Virus record (IMG/VR): IMGVR_UViG_3300049794_000035
Location: 1-44,646 of that record
DNA: 44,646 nt
Strand: one strand, 5' to 3'
Source of the DNA: a virus
Part shown: piece by piece, positions 1-7,602 of the stretch
Position numbering within the stretch: position 1 is the first letter of the stretch
Layout of the letters: each line of letters opens with the position of its first letter
Translations under genes and position numbers: made by a program
Notes under the pieces: generated by a model
Seen by the model: the letters and a program-made list of their open reading frames with translations, nothing else
Told to the model about the DNA's origin: nothing
Databases searched by the model: none

Positions 1-126
1 TGACGTTCACCAACCAGAAGCTGAGCGCGCCATTGTCTGGCACGGTCGATTACGCCGACCCGGCTAACGGGGTAGAGCTTCGGGATGATTTCTTGAGCGG
101 CAGCTACGGCACCACGCCGTTTAATT
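1..126. repeat. Terminal redundancy (1-126 = 44500-44625)
   Basis: The first 126 bases are identical to 44500-44625. This shows a circular or terminally redundant molecule, most simply the overlap left by circular assembly. The last 21 bases of the window (44626-44646) match 127-147 only partly. Confidence 0.9.
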
Positions 127-767
127 CTTACATCCTGGCCGGCGGCGGTGTTGGCTACAACACCAATACCTCGCTGCAAGCTCGGGGAGTCGCTATTTTT
201 ACATTGGACGCTACAGTCCCGAGTTTTGCGATGTGGGCAATGGGCAATACCGATTCCGGTTTCGAGTACTGTATGCCGGTTGCTGCCGGCCCGTTGACCT
301 TAAAGAGCAAGTTGGCCCTCGACGTACTTTCAGATGGCACCAACACCTACACCGCGTATTGGGGTCTGATCCGGATGCAGCGCACCAGCTTCGGCACGTC
401 CCCGAGCCCGTGGGCTGGGCTCTATTTCGAATACGACCAAAGCAATTCGCCCAACTGGTTCGCATGTGTAGCGACCGGGACCGACAAATCGACTGGGGTG
501 ACCCGCGTTGATACCGGGGTCGTGGTCGCAGCCAATACCTGGATCAATGCCAAGATCGTGGTGAACGCGGCCTGGAATAATTTCCAGTTCTTTATCAATG
601 GCGTTTTGAAAGCCACGATTACCGCCGGCAACTTGCCGACCGCGAGCGCCGATACCGGACTCTCGCCAGTCTATTTCCAAAACCGCACAGCGAGCGGCGG
701 CTCGGGGAACGTGCGCACCTTTTACGCCCGCGGGTTCTATCTCAACTACCAATTCAGCGATGTCTAA
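1..767 (+). CDS. Tail fibre/adhesin, C-terminal part (continues from 43392)
   Basis: This is the downstream part of the gene that starts at 43392. The reading frame is open from the first base, and 1-126 is identical to 44500-44625, so the two pieces join into one protein of about 624 residues. The part here has a Gly/Thr/Asn-rich, beta-strand-rich composition with a stretch near the end (FQFFINGVLKATI) typical of concanavalin-A-like lectin folds that end in 'strand-G-turn' repeats. It resembles the protein at 3146-3973 in general layout (both open with DPANG followed by an acidic DD). The likely role is receptor or glycan binding at the tail tip. An ATG at 33 is internal and unlikely to be the true start. 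The function is inferred from composition and position. Confidence 0.75.
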   Translation, partial: TFTNQKLSAPLSGTVDYADPANGVELRDDFLSGSYGTTPFNSYILAGGGVGYNTNTSLQARGVAIFTLDATVPSFAMWAMGNTDSGFEYCMPVAAGPLTLKSKLALDVLSDGTNTYTAYWGLIRMQRTSFGTSPSPWAGLYFEYDQSNSPNWFACVATGTDKSTGVTRVDTGVVVAANTWINAKIVVNAAWNNFQFFINGVLKATITAGNLPTASADTGLSPVYFQNRTASGGSGNVRTFYARGFYLNYQFSDV

Positions 768-769
768 AA

Positions 770-1363
770 ATGAGCACCACCGATCCCTTCAACGTCTTTC
801 TCCAGGGCTGGCAAGGCGATCCTTTGCCATGGCAGATCACGGCGCTCAATTCCGATCAGAGCCCGCGCGACGTTTCGCTTTGGATCGTGATGTTCACCGT
901 GAAAAAGAACTATACGGACACCGACGACCAAGCCGTTTACAAGCGTGACGTCCAGATGCCAACCACGATCTTACCCATCACGCGCACAGGGACACTGACC
1001 AGCGGATCCCCGATCGTGACCGGGCTCTCGGCCACCAGCGACCTCACCTTAGGGCAGCCGGTCACTGGAACTGGCATCCCTAGCGGCACAACTCTCCTCT
1101 CGATCGATTCTGGTACCCACATCCATTTAAGCGCCAATGCAACGGCAAGCGGAACGCCGACGATTAGCTTCATCACCCAAGGAATCCTTTCTGGCGAGTT
1201 ACCCGACACCGTGACCCAGGTGATGCCGGTCGCTTCTTATCCTTTTGATCTGCGGATTATCATTCCGCCCAGCTCCAAACCGCAGCGGATCATTGCCGGG
1301 AAAATCGGGATCGGCAAATCGGTCGGAACCCGAATTGTGCCTTTCAATCTAGTTATCCTGTGA
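770..1363 (+). CDS. Tail-associated structural protein with bacterial Ig-like/beta repeat
   Basis: A 197-residue protein starting two bases after the preceding stop. Residues 1-60 resemble small tail or baseplate accessory proteins (aromatic 'WQITALNSDQ' then a strand-rich region). Residues about 70-135 are a Thr/Ser/Gly module (TLTSGSPIVTGLSATSDL...) that also occurs in the protein from 43392 just before the genome junction. 56 bases of this module are identical between the two genes (992-1047 and 44328-44383). The C-terminal third (PFDLRIIIPPSSKPQRII) looks like a beta-sandwich that could mediate assembly. Likely a tail-fibre-associated protein; no enzymatic motif is seen. Confidence 0.7.
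   Translation: MSTTDPFNVFLQGWQGDPLPWQITALNSDQSPRDVSLWIVMFTVKKNYTDTDDQAVYKRDVQMPTTILPITRTGTLTSGSPIVTGLSATSDLTLGQPVTGTGIPSGTTLLSIDSGTHIHLSANATASGTPTISFITQGILSGELPDTVTQVMPVASYPFDLRIIIPPSSKPQRIIAGKIGIGKSVGTRIVPFNLVIL
992..1047. repeat. 56-bp identical repeat shared with 44328-44383
   Basis: Both copies encode the same beta module of two different fibre-cluster genes. The identity at DNA level, with more divergent flanks, suggests recent duplication or gene conversion. Confidence 0.8.
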
Positions 1364-1719
1364 TCGATCTTGAACAAATCCTGGTGACACTGCCAGCGCC
1401 CTCGCCTATCGAGGTCAGCTTCCGGCCCGCGCCACAGGTGATCGCCAAACTGACAAGCGCACCAGTGGAGGAGGTTACTTTGCCAGCTCCTTCACCTCTC
1501 GCTCTCTCTTTCCAACCTGCGCCCCAGATAATCGCGCAAGTGGTGATCTCTTCGGCTGGGCTCAAAGGTGACAAGGGCGATACAGGGGACCGCGGCGCAA
1601 CCTTCCTTGGCGGCTATCCGAGCCTAGTCAACCTCCCGCCGATCGACGGCGTGAACGTCAAGGATGGGGATTTTGCCTTAGTCAACGACACGAGCACCGT
1701 CTACCAAATCAAGCCATGA
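1360..1719 (+). CDS. Short tail fibre protein with Pro-rich duplicated N-terminus and collagen-like linker
   Basis: A 119-residue protein with a GTG start overlapping the previous stop (GTGA). Residues about 8-60 contain an internal duplication: 'VTLPAPSPIEVSFRPAPQ' is followed by 'VTLPAPSPLALSFQPAPQ'. Then comes a short collagen-like stretch (GDKGDTGDRG) and a C-terminal module of about 35 residues (YPSLVNLPPIDGV...GDFALVNDTSTVYQI). Similar C-terminal modules end the next two proteins. It probably forms a trimeric fibre segment or adaptor. The role is inferred from the collagen-like repeats and from its place in the fibre cluster. Confidence 0.7.
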   Translation: MIDLEQILVTLPAPSPIEVSFRPAPQVIAKLTSAPVEEVTLPAPSPLALSFQPAPQIIAQVVISSAGLKGDKGDTGDRGATFLGGYPSLVNLPPIDGVNVKDGDFALVNDTSTVYQIKP

Positions 1720-1988
1720 AAGCGAGGAATCCAGTCCCGGAGTTGACACGAGTTTTCAAAGGATCTTACCAGGTTCTACCGCCGCGCAAAACCAAGGGGC
1801 GCCCCAGCGTCGATCTGGTCAAGGCCAGAGATGTTTTCCTTGTCACCTTCACGCTTAAACACCTCGTGCGCGGACAGAAATTTTTAGGGATGTATCCCAC
1901 TCGGCAGAACCTCCCCGATGCCGACAATCTGAACATCGGCGACTACGCGTTATTGGGCTCGGGAGAAATCATTCAAATAGGAAAATAG
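1716..1988 (+). CDS. Small tail fibre-cluster protein with shared C-terminal module
   Basis: A 90-residue protein whose ATG overlaps the previous stop (ATGA). The N-terminal half is basic and unlike its neighbours (PRKTKGRPSVDLVKARD). The C-terminal 35 residues (MYPTRQNLPDADNLNIGDYALLGSGEIIQI) are a divergent copy of the module ending the proteins at 1360-1719 and 1992-2525. It has no collagen-like segment. It could be an adaptor or a decaying fibre gene. The function is otherwise unknown. Confidence 0.65.
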   Translation: MKARNPVPELTRVFKGSYQVLPPRKTKGRPSVDLVKARDVFLVTFTLKHLVRGQKFLGMYPTRQNLPDADNLNIGDYALLGSGEIIQIGK

Positions 1989-1991
1989 AAA

Positions 1992-2525
1992 ATGTCAACT
2001 TGGGTAAGCCAAGGAGTTTTAAAAGGTGCAACCGGAGCCACTGGAAGCACCGGGCCAGCCGGTTCCGGTTTTCAATGGCAGGGAGCCTACAACGCGGGCA
2101 CGGCCTACGTGCTCAACGACGTGGTTTCTTACACCGACGGCTCGACCTACGTTTGCACGGCGCCCACTACCGGGCATGTACCGACAAACGCCACGTATTG
2201 GGCACTCTTTACCAGTGCTGGAGCAACGGGCGCCACCGGTGGCATAGGGCAAGGGCTCACCTTTCGAGGAGCATATGCCGGAGGTACAACTTATGCGCCT
2301 TACGACATCGTCACCATCGGGGGGGATTCCTATATTTGTATCCTGACATCCACCGGTCACACTCCACCCAATGTGACCTACTGGACGCTAGTCGCTTCTC
2401 GAGGCAGCATCTACCAAGGCGTGTTTGCTAACTTCGGCGCACTTCCCACCATCGATGGCGTTAGCGTCCGTTTAAATGACACAGCGATGACTTCTGATAC
2501 ATCCACGATGTACGCCGCTAATTAA
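1992..2525 (+). CDS. Tail fibre protein with collagen-like repeat and two carbohydrate-binding-like modules
   Basis: A 177-residue protein. It opens with MSTWVSQGVLKGATGATGS, an N-terminus shared almost exactly with the protein at 3970-5454 and followed by a collagen-like Gly-Ala-Thr/Gly-Pro-Ala tract. Two copies of a roughly 45-residue module follow (WQGAYNAGTAYVLNDVVSY...Y.C...TTGHVPTN..YW and FRGAYAGGTTYAPYDIVTI...YIC...TGHTPPN..YW). These resemble the small aromatic CBM5/12-type chitin- or glycan-binding fold. The C-terminus is the 'YQGVFANFGALPTIDGV...' module found in the two preceding genes. It likely mediates host surface binding. No SD-like purine tract other than 'aaatagaaa' is seen before the ATG. 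Confidence 0.75.
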   Translation: MSTWVSQGVLKGATGATGSTGPAGSGFQWQGAYNAGTAYVLNDVVSYTDGSTYVCTAPTTGHVPTNATYWALFTSAGATGATGGIGQGLTFRGAYAGGTTYAPYDIVTIGGDSYICILTSTGHTPPNVTYWTLVASRGSIYQGVFANFGALPTIDGVSVRLNDTAMTSDTSTMYAAN

Positions 2526-2537
2526 GGAGAATACCTG

Positions 2538-3137
2538 ATGTCCATCATCTTACGCGATAAGACCACGCCCTCGCAGCAACTAGCCATTCAATCTGATGGG
2601 AGCGCTCTCGTTCAGCCACAGGCCATCACCAAAGGCACGCAAGGGGCGAACGGATTCACTGTCCAAGATTTAAAAGACTCAGGCCGCACAACGCTCTCCT
2701 GGATCGTGGACCGGTTTGCTTCTACCGCAGCGACCGAAGCGCTCTTGACTGTGACCGAAAGCCGGAACGGTGCAGCAACGTCCACATGGACGAGCGTGCT
2801 GGTGACCAGCGGGAAACGGCTACGAATCCAACACTTGAGCGCCTTTCTGAAAGCAACCACCAGCAGCACACCTGCACTTCAGAGCTGTCACATCGGTCTG
2901 CGTTTTAATACCGCTGGGGCGGCCACTGCTTCCAGCCCCTTAGTTTGGCGTGGCGCTTTGGGGACCAATCTGACGACGGCGTTAGGATCAGTGAATCAGA
3001 ACTGGGATTTCCCAGATGGCCTGGAGTTTCTCGGTGACGGGACCAAACAGATTGGTATCTCGGCTATCTTCCCAGAATGGGTCACCGCTGCGTCAATCGC
3101 GTCGCTTACGATGGCCTGTATTGCTTTTGAATATTGA
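2538..3137 (+). CDS. Structural protein of the tail fibre cluster
   Basis: A 199-residue protein with a clear ribosome binding site (taaggag, about 8 bases before ATG). The N-terminus (MSIILRDKTTPSQQLAI) and the rest are strand-rich, with many Ser/Thr residues and a C-terminal hydrophobic stretch (WVTAASIASLTMACIAFEY). No known enzymatic motif is visible. Its position between fibre genes and its composition suggest a virion protein. It may be a beta-sandwich domain; the specific role is unknown. Confidence 0.65.
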   Translation: MSIILRDKTTPSQQLAIQSDGSALVQPQAITKGTQGANGFTVQDLKDSGRTTLSWIVDRFASTAATEALLTVTESRNGAATSTWTSVLVTSGKRLRIQHLSAFLKATTSSTPALQSCHIGLRFNTAGAATASSPLVWRGALGTNLTTALGSVNQNWDFPDGLEFLGDGTKQIGISAIFPEWVTAASIASLTMACIAFEY

Positions 3138-3145
3138 CCTGTACC

Positions 3146-3973
3146 ATGCCGAACCTCCCTCCACACGCCCTTTCGCACGGCCCTTTCGGCGGTGATTCTG
3201 TCGGGCCTTGGGATCCGGCCAACGGGATCTATATCTATGACGATATGTCCTGGGGCGGGGGAGGGGTCATGGATTCACGCTATCAAAACATTAACCACAC
3301 CAATGGAACCTTTCTTTACGGGCCTTCCCTCGGGGTCGCTGGAGCGTATGATGCTTTCCATCGTTGCCAAGGCGCGGTAGAGCTCAACACTGGGGTCAGC
3401 GGTGGCTCTGCGCTCACTCGCGGATCTCTTGGCATGTCCGCTAACCCGGGGATGAACGGTTATCAATTAGGCTACGGGCCTTGCACCTTGAAAACCCGTC
3501 TAGCGATTGGGCACGGTCTCAACCTAAAGGGCAATACCGCTCAGGTTCGCTTTGGGTTTTTTCAGCAGACCTCGGCGCTCAGCACAGCAGTTATAGCTAC
3601 TGTTCCGGCTTCTCTTACTGCGGTTGGAGCGGTGATACTAGAATACAGTCCCGACAATAATGGAGGCAATCTCCGCCTCGGCTATACCGTAGGAGGCGGT
3701 GTCGGCAATCTGGTTTCTTTGACTTACGTTAATTGTACAAACGCTGTCCCGAATTTCGGTCAATTCGAATGGTGGGAACTAGACATTGACGCCAGCTTGA
3801 ATATCACCGCCTCATTGAATGGAAACATTATCGCCACGGCGGCGACCGCAGCGCCAAACAATGTCCCGATGTGCCCCATCTGGACGAACTACCATGCTGC
3901 TACTTTTTCTCCTCCCAGCGGGCTACTGACCATTGACGATCTCTACCTGTACTATCCGTACAATCGACGATGA
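3146..3973 (+). CDS. Lectin-like tail adhesin (concanavalin A-like)
   Basis: About 275 residues from ATG 3146; a TTG at 3134 overlapping the previous stop would add four residues. The layout matches the C-terminal half of the protein spanning the genome junction. It begins with W-DPANGIYIYDD and ends with a strand-rich segment in which a short 'LNGNIIATA' turn resembles the 'INGVLKATI' turn of the other copy. It closes with LLTIDDLYLYYPY. I infer a jelly-roll lectin-like domain used for host recognition, and paralogy with the 43392/1-767 gene. No catalytic residues are evident. Confidence 0.65.
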   Translation: MPNLPPHALSHGPFGGDSVGPWDPANGIYIYDDMSWGGGGVMDSRYQNINHTNGTFLYGPSLGVAGAYDAFHRCQGAVELNTGVSGGSALTRGSLGMSANPGMNGYQLGYGPCTLKTRLAIGHGLNLKGNTAQVRFGFFQQTSALSTAVIATVPASLTAVGAVILEYSPDNNGGNLRLGYTVGGGVGNLVSLTYVNCTNAVPNFGQFEWWELDIDASLNITASLNGNIIATAATAAPNNVPMCPIWTNYHAATFSPPSGLLTIDDLYLYYPYNRR

Positions 3974-5454
3974 GTACATGGGTGTCACAGGCGGTTTTGA
4001 TGGGTGCGACCGGCCCGGCCGGCGGGGTTTTTGGGAGCGCGATTGCCGATTTCGGCAGTGCAGATAACGGCGGCGCGGACGCCATGAGCGTCACGGTGAC
4101 GGTCGCCGCGGCTTGGGTTACCTCGACCAGTTATCCCATTGTAGAGATTGGTCCCGGAGGCGATCACACTGACGCGGACGATCTCACGAGCGAAGAGGTC
4201 TATGCGCTGGTCACCAATATCGTGATTGGCGTTTCGTTCGATATAGAAGTCTTCGCGCCCAATGGCACTTGGGGGCAATGGCTGGTTAACTGGGGTGCGG
4301 CGCTGACCGGAAGCAACGATCCCACCAAGGCCAACACTTCGACCACCATCAGTGCCGGGGATGGCATGGCGGGCGGCGGTGACCTGAGCGCCAATCGCAC
4401 GCTGGCGGTCGATGGCACGGTCATTCGCTCGACTGACGTTCGGATGGCGGCGGCATGGCAACGCTATAACGCGATCCGTAACCCGGAGATGCTGGTCGCA
4501 CAACGGGGAACCAGCATTGCGACCATCGCTAACAATGCTTATGGATTGGATGGCTGGAGTATACCCTTTGTCGGGACCATGGTTGCAACAGTAACCCAGA
4601 ATGCAGCGGCGATCCCCGCCGACACTTCCGGAAACAATTGGTATCCTTACACTGCTTACGCACATCGCGTCACTTTCACCACCGGACAAAGCAGCTTGAG
4701 CGCCGGACATTATTTCTTTGCCGTGCAACACGTGGAAGGATTGATAGCAGAAAAATTAAAAAGCAATCCGACTTCCATTTCTTTACTGGTCCGCTCCAAC
4801 ATTACCGGGACTTTTACCGTTAGTTTACGCGATTCATTGAATGGCTATTCCTGTGTCAATACCGGGGTTATTACCTCGGCCAACACTTGGACTCGTATCG
4901 CGATTCCTAATATCCCAACCTTTACCGGCTCCGGAACATTTCCGGACGGCGTGGGAACCTGTTATCAGTTGGGAATCTGCATGGGTGCAGGCTCGACCTT
5001 TTTGACTTCTACGATTGGTACTTGGACGGCAGGCAACTTTATCGCAGCCACGGGACAGACAAACTTCGCGGCTACGACCAGCAACACCTTTGATTTTACC
5101 TTGGTCCAGCATGAGCCAAACCCGGTTTGCACACCGTACGTCAAACGAGAGCTGTCGGACGAGATAGCCCTAAATTATCGTTATCTTTGGATGACGAATG
5201 GAAATCCCGGAATAGGACTAACCACTACCGCAACGAATCTTTACTCCTTGGGTGTTATTGCGTTGCCTACTCTAATGCGAGCCATTCCGACAGTCGCCGC
5301 TGGTTCTGTGTATACGCCGGGAACAGGTTCGGCCGGAACAGTGGCCCTGGGCACAGCGTCGACCAATATTGTTGTTGCGTTCAATAATGGATCAGGCAAC
5401 TGGACGGTTGGCACTTCGATTCAGCTAAGCGGCGGCGTAACCGCCGAATTGTGA
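3970..5454 (+). CDS. Large tail fibre protein with C-terminal receptor-binding domain
   Basis: A 494-residue protein, ATG overlapping the previous stop. The N-terminus (MSTWVSQAVLMGATGPAGG) is shared with the 1992-2525 fibre, probably a common attachment peptide. Residues about 15-150 form a domain with 'MAGGGDLSANRTLAVDGT', a sequence common in phage fibres. From about residue 165 (RNPEMLVAQRGTSI..AYGLDGW) a domain begins that resembles the carbohydrate-binding regions of many fibres (R-N-P...QRG...DGW, later HRVTF). It is followed by a jelly-roll-like stretch and a C-terminal 'PYVKRELSDEIALNYRYLW' segment. This is probably the main receptor-binding fibre. Confidence 0.75.
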   Translation: MSTWVSQAVLMGATGPAGGVFGSAIADFGSADNGGADAMSVTVTVAAAWVTSTSYPIVEIGPGGDHTDADDLTSEEVYALVTNIVIGVSFDIEVFAPNGTWGQWLVNWGAALTGSNDPTKANTSTTISAGDGMAGGGDLSANRTLAVDGTVIRSTDVRMAAAWQRYNAIRNPEMLVAQRGTSIATIANNAYGLDGWSIPFVGTMVATVTQNAAAIPADTSGNNWYPYTAYAHRVTFTTGQSSLSAGHYFFAVQHVEGLIAEKLKSNPTSISLLVRSNITGTFTVSLRDSLNGYSCVNTGVITSANTWTRIAIPNIPTFTGSGTFPDGVGTCYQLGICMGAGSTFLTSTIGTWTAGNFIAATGQTNFAATTSNTFDFTLVQHEPNPVCTPYVKRELSDEIALNYRYLWMTNGNPGIGLTTTATNLYSLGVIALPTLMRAIPTVAAGSVYTPGTGSAGTVALGTASTNIVVAFNNGSGNWTVGTSIQLSGGVTAEL

Positions 5455-5497
5455 ACACCCCGTCAGCTAAAGCAGACGGTCCCCTGCCTTTGACCTT

Positions 5498-5791
5498 ATG
5501 GCCCGCCAAATACTCCACGCCGTTTATGTGAAACCACAAGCGCCCGACTACGCGCAGAAATTCATTTGCCTGATGAATGACGCGACCATTTGGATCTTCC
5601 GAGACGACACGCATGCTTGGATCCAAGCACCAGCCGTTCCCGGTTCCCGCGTGGTCACCTGCATTCTCGCGCCCGATTCGCAATTAGCGCCATTTGTGCC
5701 GACTTGCTACGCAGCATGTTCGGATGGGACTATCTTTGCAGCACCTATTGCAACTGGAGTCTGGACACTCGTAGCAAATACACCTCCTTGA
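5498..5791 (+). CDS. Small protein at the end of the late block, function unknown
   Basis: A 97-residue protein, the last gene of the late plus-strand block. It is rich in aromatic and hydrophobic residues (FICLMNDATIWIFRDDTHAWIQ) and suggests an all-beta repeat such as one or two blades of a propeller (two similar '..TIWIFRDD.HAWIQ' and '..TIFAAPIATGVWTLV' segments). It might cap or chaperone the fibre before it. Its end overlaps the minus-strand gene at 5745-5915 tail to tail. No good SD is seen. Confidence 0.55.
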   Translation: MARQILHAVYVKPQAPDYAQKFICLMNDATIWIFRDDTHAWIQAPAVPGSRVVTCILAPDSQLAPFVPTCYAACSDGTIFAAPIATGVWTLVANTPP

Positions 5792-5915
5792 TTGCCTGTC
5801 TTAAAACAATGAGTAGCCCAAGCCTTGAGTCCGCTTTGCCAAAGTTTTCAAACACGATCGTTTGACCAATTTCAAAAGACAGACTGGTTTCCCACGGAAA
5901 TAATGTCTCACTCAT
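5745..5915 (-). CDS. Small hypothetical protein, last gene of the early block
   Basis: A 56-residue protein starting at the ATG that overlaps the stop of 5908-6114. It resembles no family I know; the C-terminal half is basic and Leu-rich (LGLLIVLRQAIKEVYLLRVSRLQ). The last 47 bases overlap the end of the plus-strand gene at 5498-5791, so the two opposing operons meet here without a visible bidirectional terminator. Confidence 0.45.
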   Translation of the reverse strand: MSETLFPWETSLSFEIGQTIVFENFGKADSRLGLLIVLRQAIKEVYLLRVSRLQLQ

Positions 5916-6114
5916 GATGCTTTTCCCTCCATTCTTGGATGCAAAGCAATTGCTCGGTGGTCGGGAACCTCCTGAGCGACCACCAGTTGTAAACCGCAGC
6001 CGGTTTGCAGCCCAGGTACTCAGCCAGGCGCGCAGCCCGGCCTTCTTGGCCGCGGCAGAACGCACGAAGCTCAAGGATGAACTGTTCTGAGCGAGGGCCG
6101 ATGTCGCGTCTCAT
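5908..6114 (-). CDS. Small helix-turn-helix DNA-binding protein
   Basis: A 68-residue protein. Residues about 24-50 (GRAARLAEYLGCKPAAVYNWWSLRRFPT) fit a Cro/XRE-like helix-turn-helix, with a 'GxxxRLAxYLG' first helix, 'xxAVYNWWS' recognition helix and the RRFPT wing seen in small phage regulators. The C-terminal helix is charged. The ATG overlaps the preceding stop (ATGA style). It may regulate the early block or late switch; this is inferred from the fold only. Confidence 0.6.
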   Translation of the reverse strand: MRRDIGPRSEQFILELRAFCRGQEGRAARLAEYLGCKPAAVYNWWSLRRFPTTEQLLCIQEWREKHHE

Positions 6115-6317
6115 TTCCAGAAATGGTTGATGAAAACCGCAGCGATCATCAGCGCGTAGGTCCCAAAGATCAGGTTGCGGGTTGTGTCGATAGAATTGCG
6201 CAACGAGCGCTCCACGGTCATCATTTGCTGCGTCAGTCGTAACTCGAGGTTGGCAGACTGGGCCGCCAAAAAATCCTTGGTTACGACTTGGTCGTCTTTG
6301 ATTACGGGTTCGCTCAT
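6111..6317 (-). CDS. Small tail-anchored membrane protein
   Basis: A 68-residue protein with an N-terminal polar helical part (residues 1-45, heptad-like LELRLTQQMMTVERSLRNSI) and one C-terminal membrane segment (residues about 49-66, LIFGTYALMIAAVFINHF). The topology would place the coiled coil in the cytoplasm. Similar small XhlA-like or holin-accessory proteins exist in phages, but this lies in the early block, so a superinfection or membrane role is equally possible. The function is unknown. Confidence 0.55.
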   Translation of the reverse strand: MSEPVIKDDQVVTKDFLAAQSANLELRLTQQMMTVERSLRNSIDTTRNLIFGTYALMIAAVFINHFWK

Positions 6318-6318
6318 G

Positions 6319-6678
6319 CTATTCCCCGTTGACGAGCCGGCGGATTTGCTCTGGCGTCAGCGCGCCTTCGATCACGGTCACGGGGACTTCGGTTGCTACT
6401 CTCGCTGGAGCCTGGTACGCAGGCGTGACGTGGCGGGGAGCGTGCTGGGGATTAGTTGCGGCGGGGACCATGGGCGTCGGAGTAGGAATCGGAGTAGGCT
6501 TGGGCTCTTGCACAAAATGCGTGGTGCTTTTATCACGGCTGCCATCGCTGTATTTCGTATAAGCAGTTCTCGTTTCACCGTCTCCAGAGGTGGTCACCGT
6601 AGTGTAAGAGTCAGCTTGCGCGCCGATCGCGGAGAGTGCGAGCCCGAGGGCCGCGAGGAGGAGAATGTGCTTTGTCAT
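6319..6678 (-). CDS. Exported early protein with Pro-rich linker
   Basis: A 119-residue protein with a typical signal peptide (MTKHILLLAALGLALSAIGAQA, cleavage likely after QA). A Thr/Ser-rich segment follows, then a proline/threonine linker (PKPTPIPTPTPM) and a C-terminal helix (EGALTPEQIRRLVNGE). It is likely periplasmic or surface exposed. An exported protein in an early operon could act in superinfection exclusion; this is inference. No lipobox is seen. Confidence 0.6.
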   Translation of the reverse strand: MTKHILLLAALGLALSAIGAQADSYTTVTTSGDGETRTAYTKYSDGSRDKSTTHFVQEPKPTPIPTPTPMVPAATNPQHAPRHVTPAYQAPARVATEVPVTVIEGALTPEQIRRLVNGE

Positions 6679-6739
6679 ACTCTTATAGATCGACCGAAAC
6701 CCTAATCACTCAAGAGTTATTATCGTGGGCACGAACGAT

Positions 6740-6937
6740 TCATTCCTCCGCTCCGCAGAACGGGCAGCGCCCGGTCGAGCGCAGCTCTTTAGCGTATTGC
6801 TTTTCAAGCTCTCGCTTGGCGCGGGCTGCAGCGTCTTGGGCGTGCTCGAGCTGCTCGGTCAATTCCTTGATCTTGGCATCTTTAGAAATATTCAACGCGC
6901 GCAAAAACTCTGCCGAGAATCCTTTTTCTTCGCTCAC
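6740..6937 (-). CDS. Small coiled-coil protein with CPFCG end
   Basis: A 65-residue protein. Residues about 20-52 form a charged coiled coil (IKELTEQLEHAQDAAARAKREL). The C-terminus ends in CPFCGAEE, half of a zinc ribbon, so metal binding would need a second chain. The ATG overlaps the previous stop by four bases. A partner of the coiled-coil protein at 6934-7269 is plausible. Function unknown. Confidence 0.5.
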   Translation of the reverse strand: MSEEKGFSAEFLRALNISKDAKIKELTEQLEHAQDAAARAKRELEKQYAKELRSTGRCPFCGAEE

Positions 6938-7269
6938 GAGATCCTCCCGAGCGCGTCATCGCACGTCATCATGAGCCGCATCGCTTCGTTTGGCCTCTGC
7001 TCGCGCTCGTAGCCTTCTGGTCCGTCGACCACGTCAGCGCGATCGGCGAAATATTCCCGAGCCCCTTCCAACGCTTCCTCCAGGATCTCGATCTTAGCGT
7101 CTTTTTCAGCTAACTCCTGTAGCATGCGGTCATACGCCTGTACTTCGATCTTGCCCGCCGCAATCTTGAGTTCATCCTGTAATCCCGAAATCTCGGCGTC
7201 TTTCTTATCCAGCGCAGCCATGTAAGTGGCCTCCAGCCGTTCCAATTGTCCCATCAGTTCTTGGCTCAT
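6934..7269 (-). CDS. Coiled-coil protein, function unknown
   Basis: A 111-residue protein dominated by a long coiled coil (residues about 5-75, with repeated KKDAEISGLQDEL and EKDAKIEILEEAL). A polar tail ends with ALGRIS. It is charged and soluble with no enzymatic motif. Translation of the next gene is coupled through an ATGA overlap. Small coiled-coil proteins of this sort are common in phage early regions, and their roles are usually unknown. Confidence 0.5.
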   Translation of the reverse strand: MSQELMGQLERLEATYMAALDKKDAEISGLQDELKIAAGKIEVQAYDRMLQELAEKDAKIEILEEALEGAREYFADRADVVDGPEGYEREQRPNEAMRLMMTCDDALGRIS

Positions 7270-7290
7270 TTAGGTTGGTCGGTGAGATTT

Positions 7291-7362
7291 TCAGTTCGGG
7301 AACTGGCACATAAGGGCCGAGAAGCCGACGATTGAGACGATTAAAAAGAGGGCGAATAGCAT
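7291..7362 (-). CDS. Tiny one-segment membrane peptide (23 aa)
   Basis: The peptide starts MLFALFLIVSIVGFSALM and is almost entirely one hydrophobic helix. It lies four bases after the stop of 7367-7543. It is too short for firm calling, but similar tiny membrane ORFs occur elsewhere in this block (11931-12026 and 11830-11934), and it fills an otherwise empty stretch. Confidence 0.35.
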   Translation of the reverse strand: MLFALFLIVSIVGFSALMCQFPN

Positions 7363-7366
7363 ATAT

Positions 7367-7543
7367 TTATTGCTCCAAGATCCAAATTCGTTTCGGTTCC
7401 ACGGAGATCGGGGATTTAAATTGATAGCGAATCACTTCACGCGCTTCGTTGGTGTAAAATAGTTCCCGGTCATTGACTAAAGCTACTTGAGCGACTTGGC
7501 CATGGATTAGTACGAGATCACCAATTTGTATTCTGTTGTTCAC
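7367..7543 (-). CDS. Small beta-rich hypothetical protein (GTG start)
   Basis: A 58-residue protein starting at GTG (N-terminus MNNRIQIGDLVLIHGQVAQV). The pattern 'IGDLVLIHGQVAQVALVND.ELFYT' resembles a small SH3-like barrel. It ends KRIWILEQ. It was found by reading codons in a gap that has no longer ORF. The function is unknown. Confidence 0.45.
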   Translation of the reverse strand: MNNRIQIGDLVLIHGQVAQVALVNDRELFYTNEAREVIRYQFKSPISVEPKRIWILEQ

Positions 7544-7602
7544 ATCTCTACACTACGGCAGGTTAGTAGGTTTCTTAAGTCGCTCAAGGGTGAGTAGTAG
7601 GT

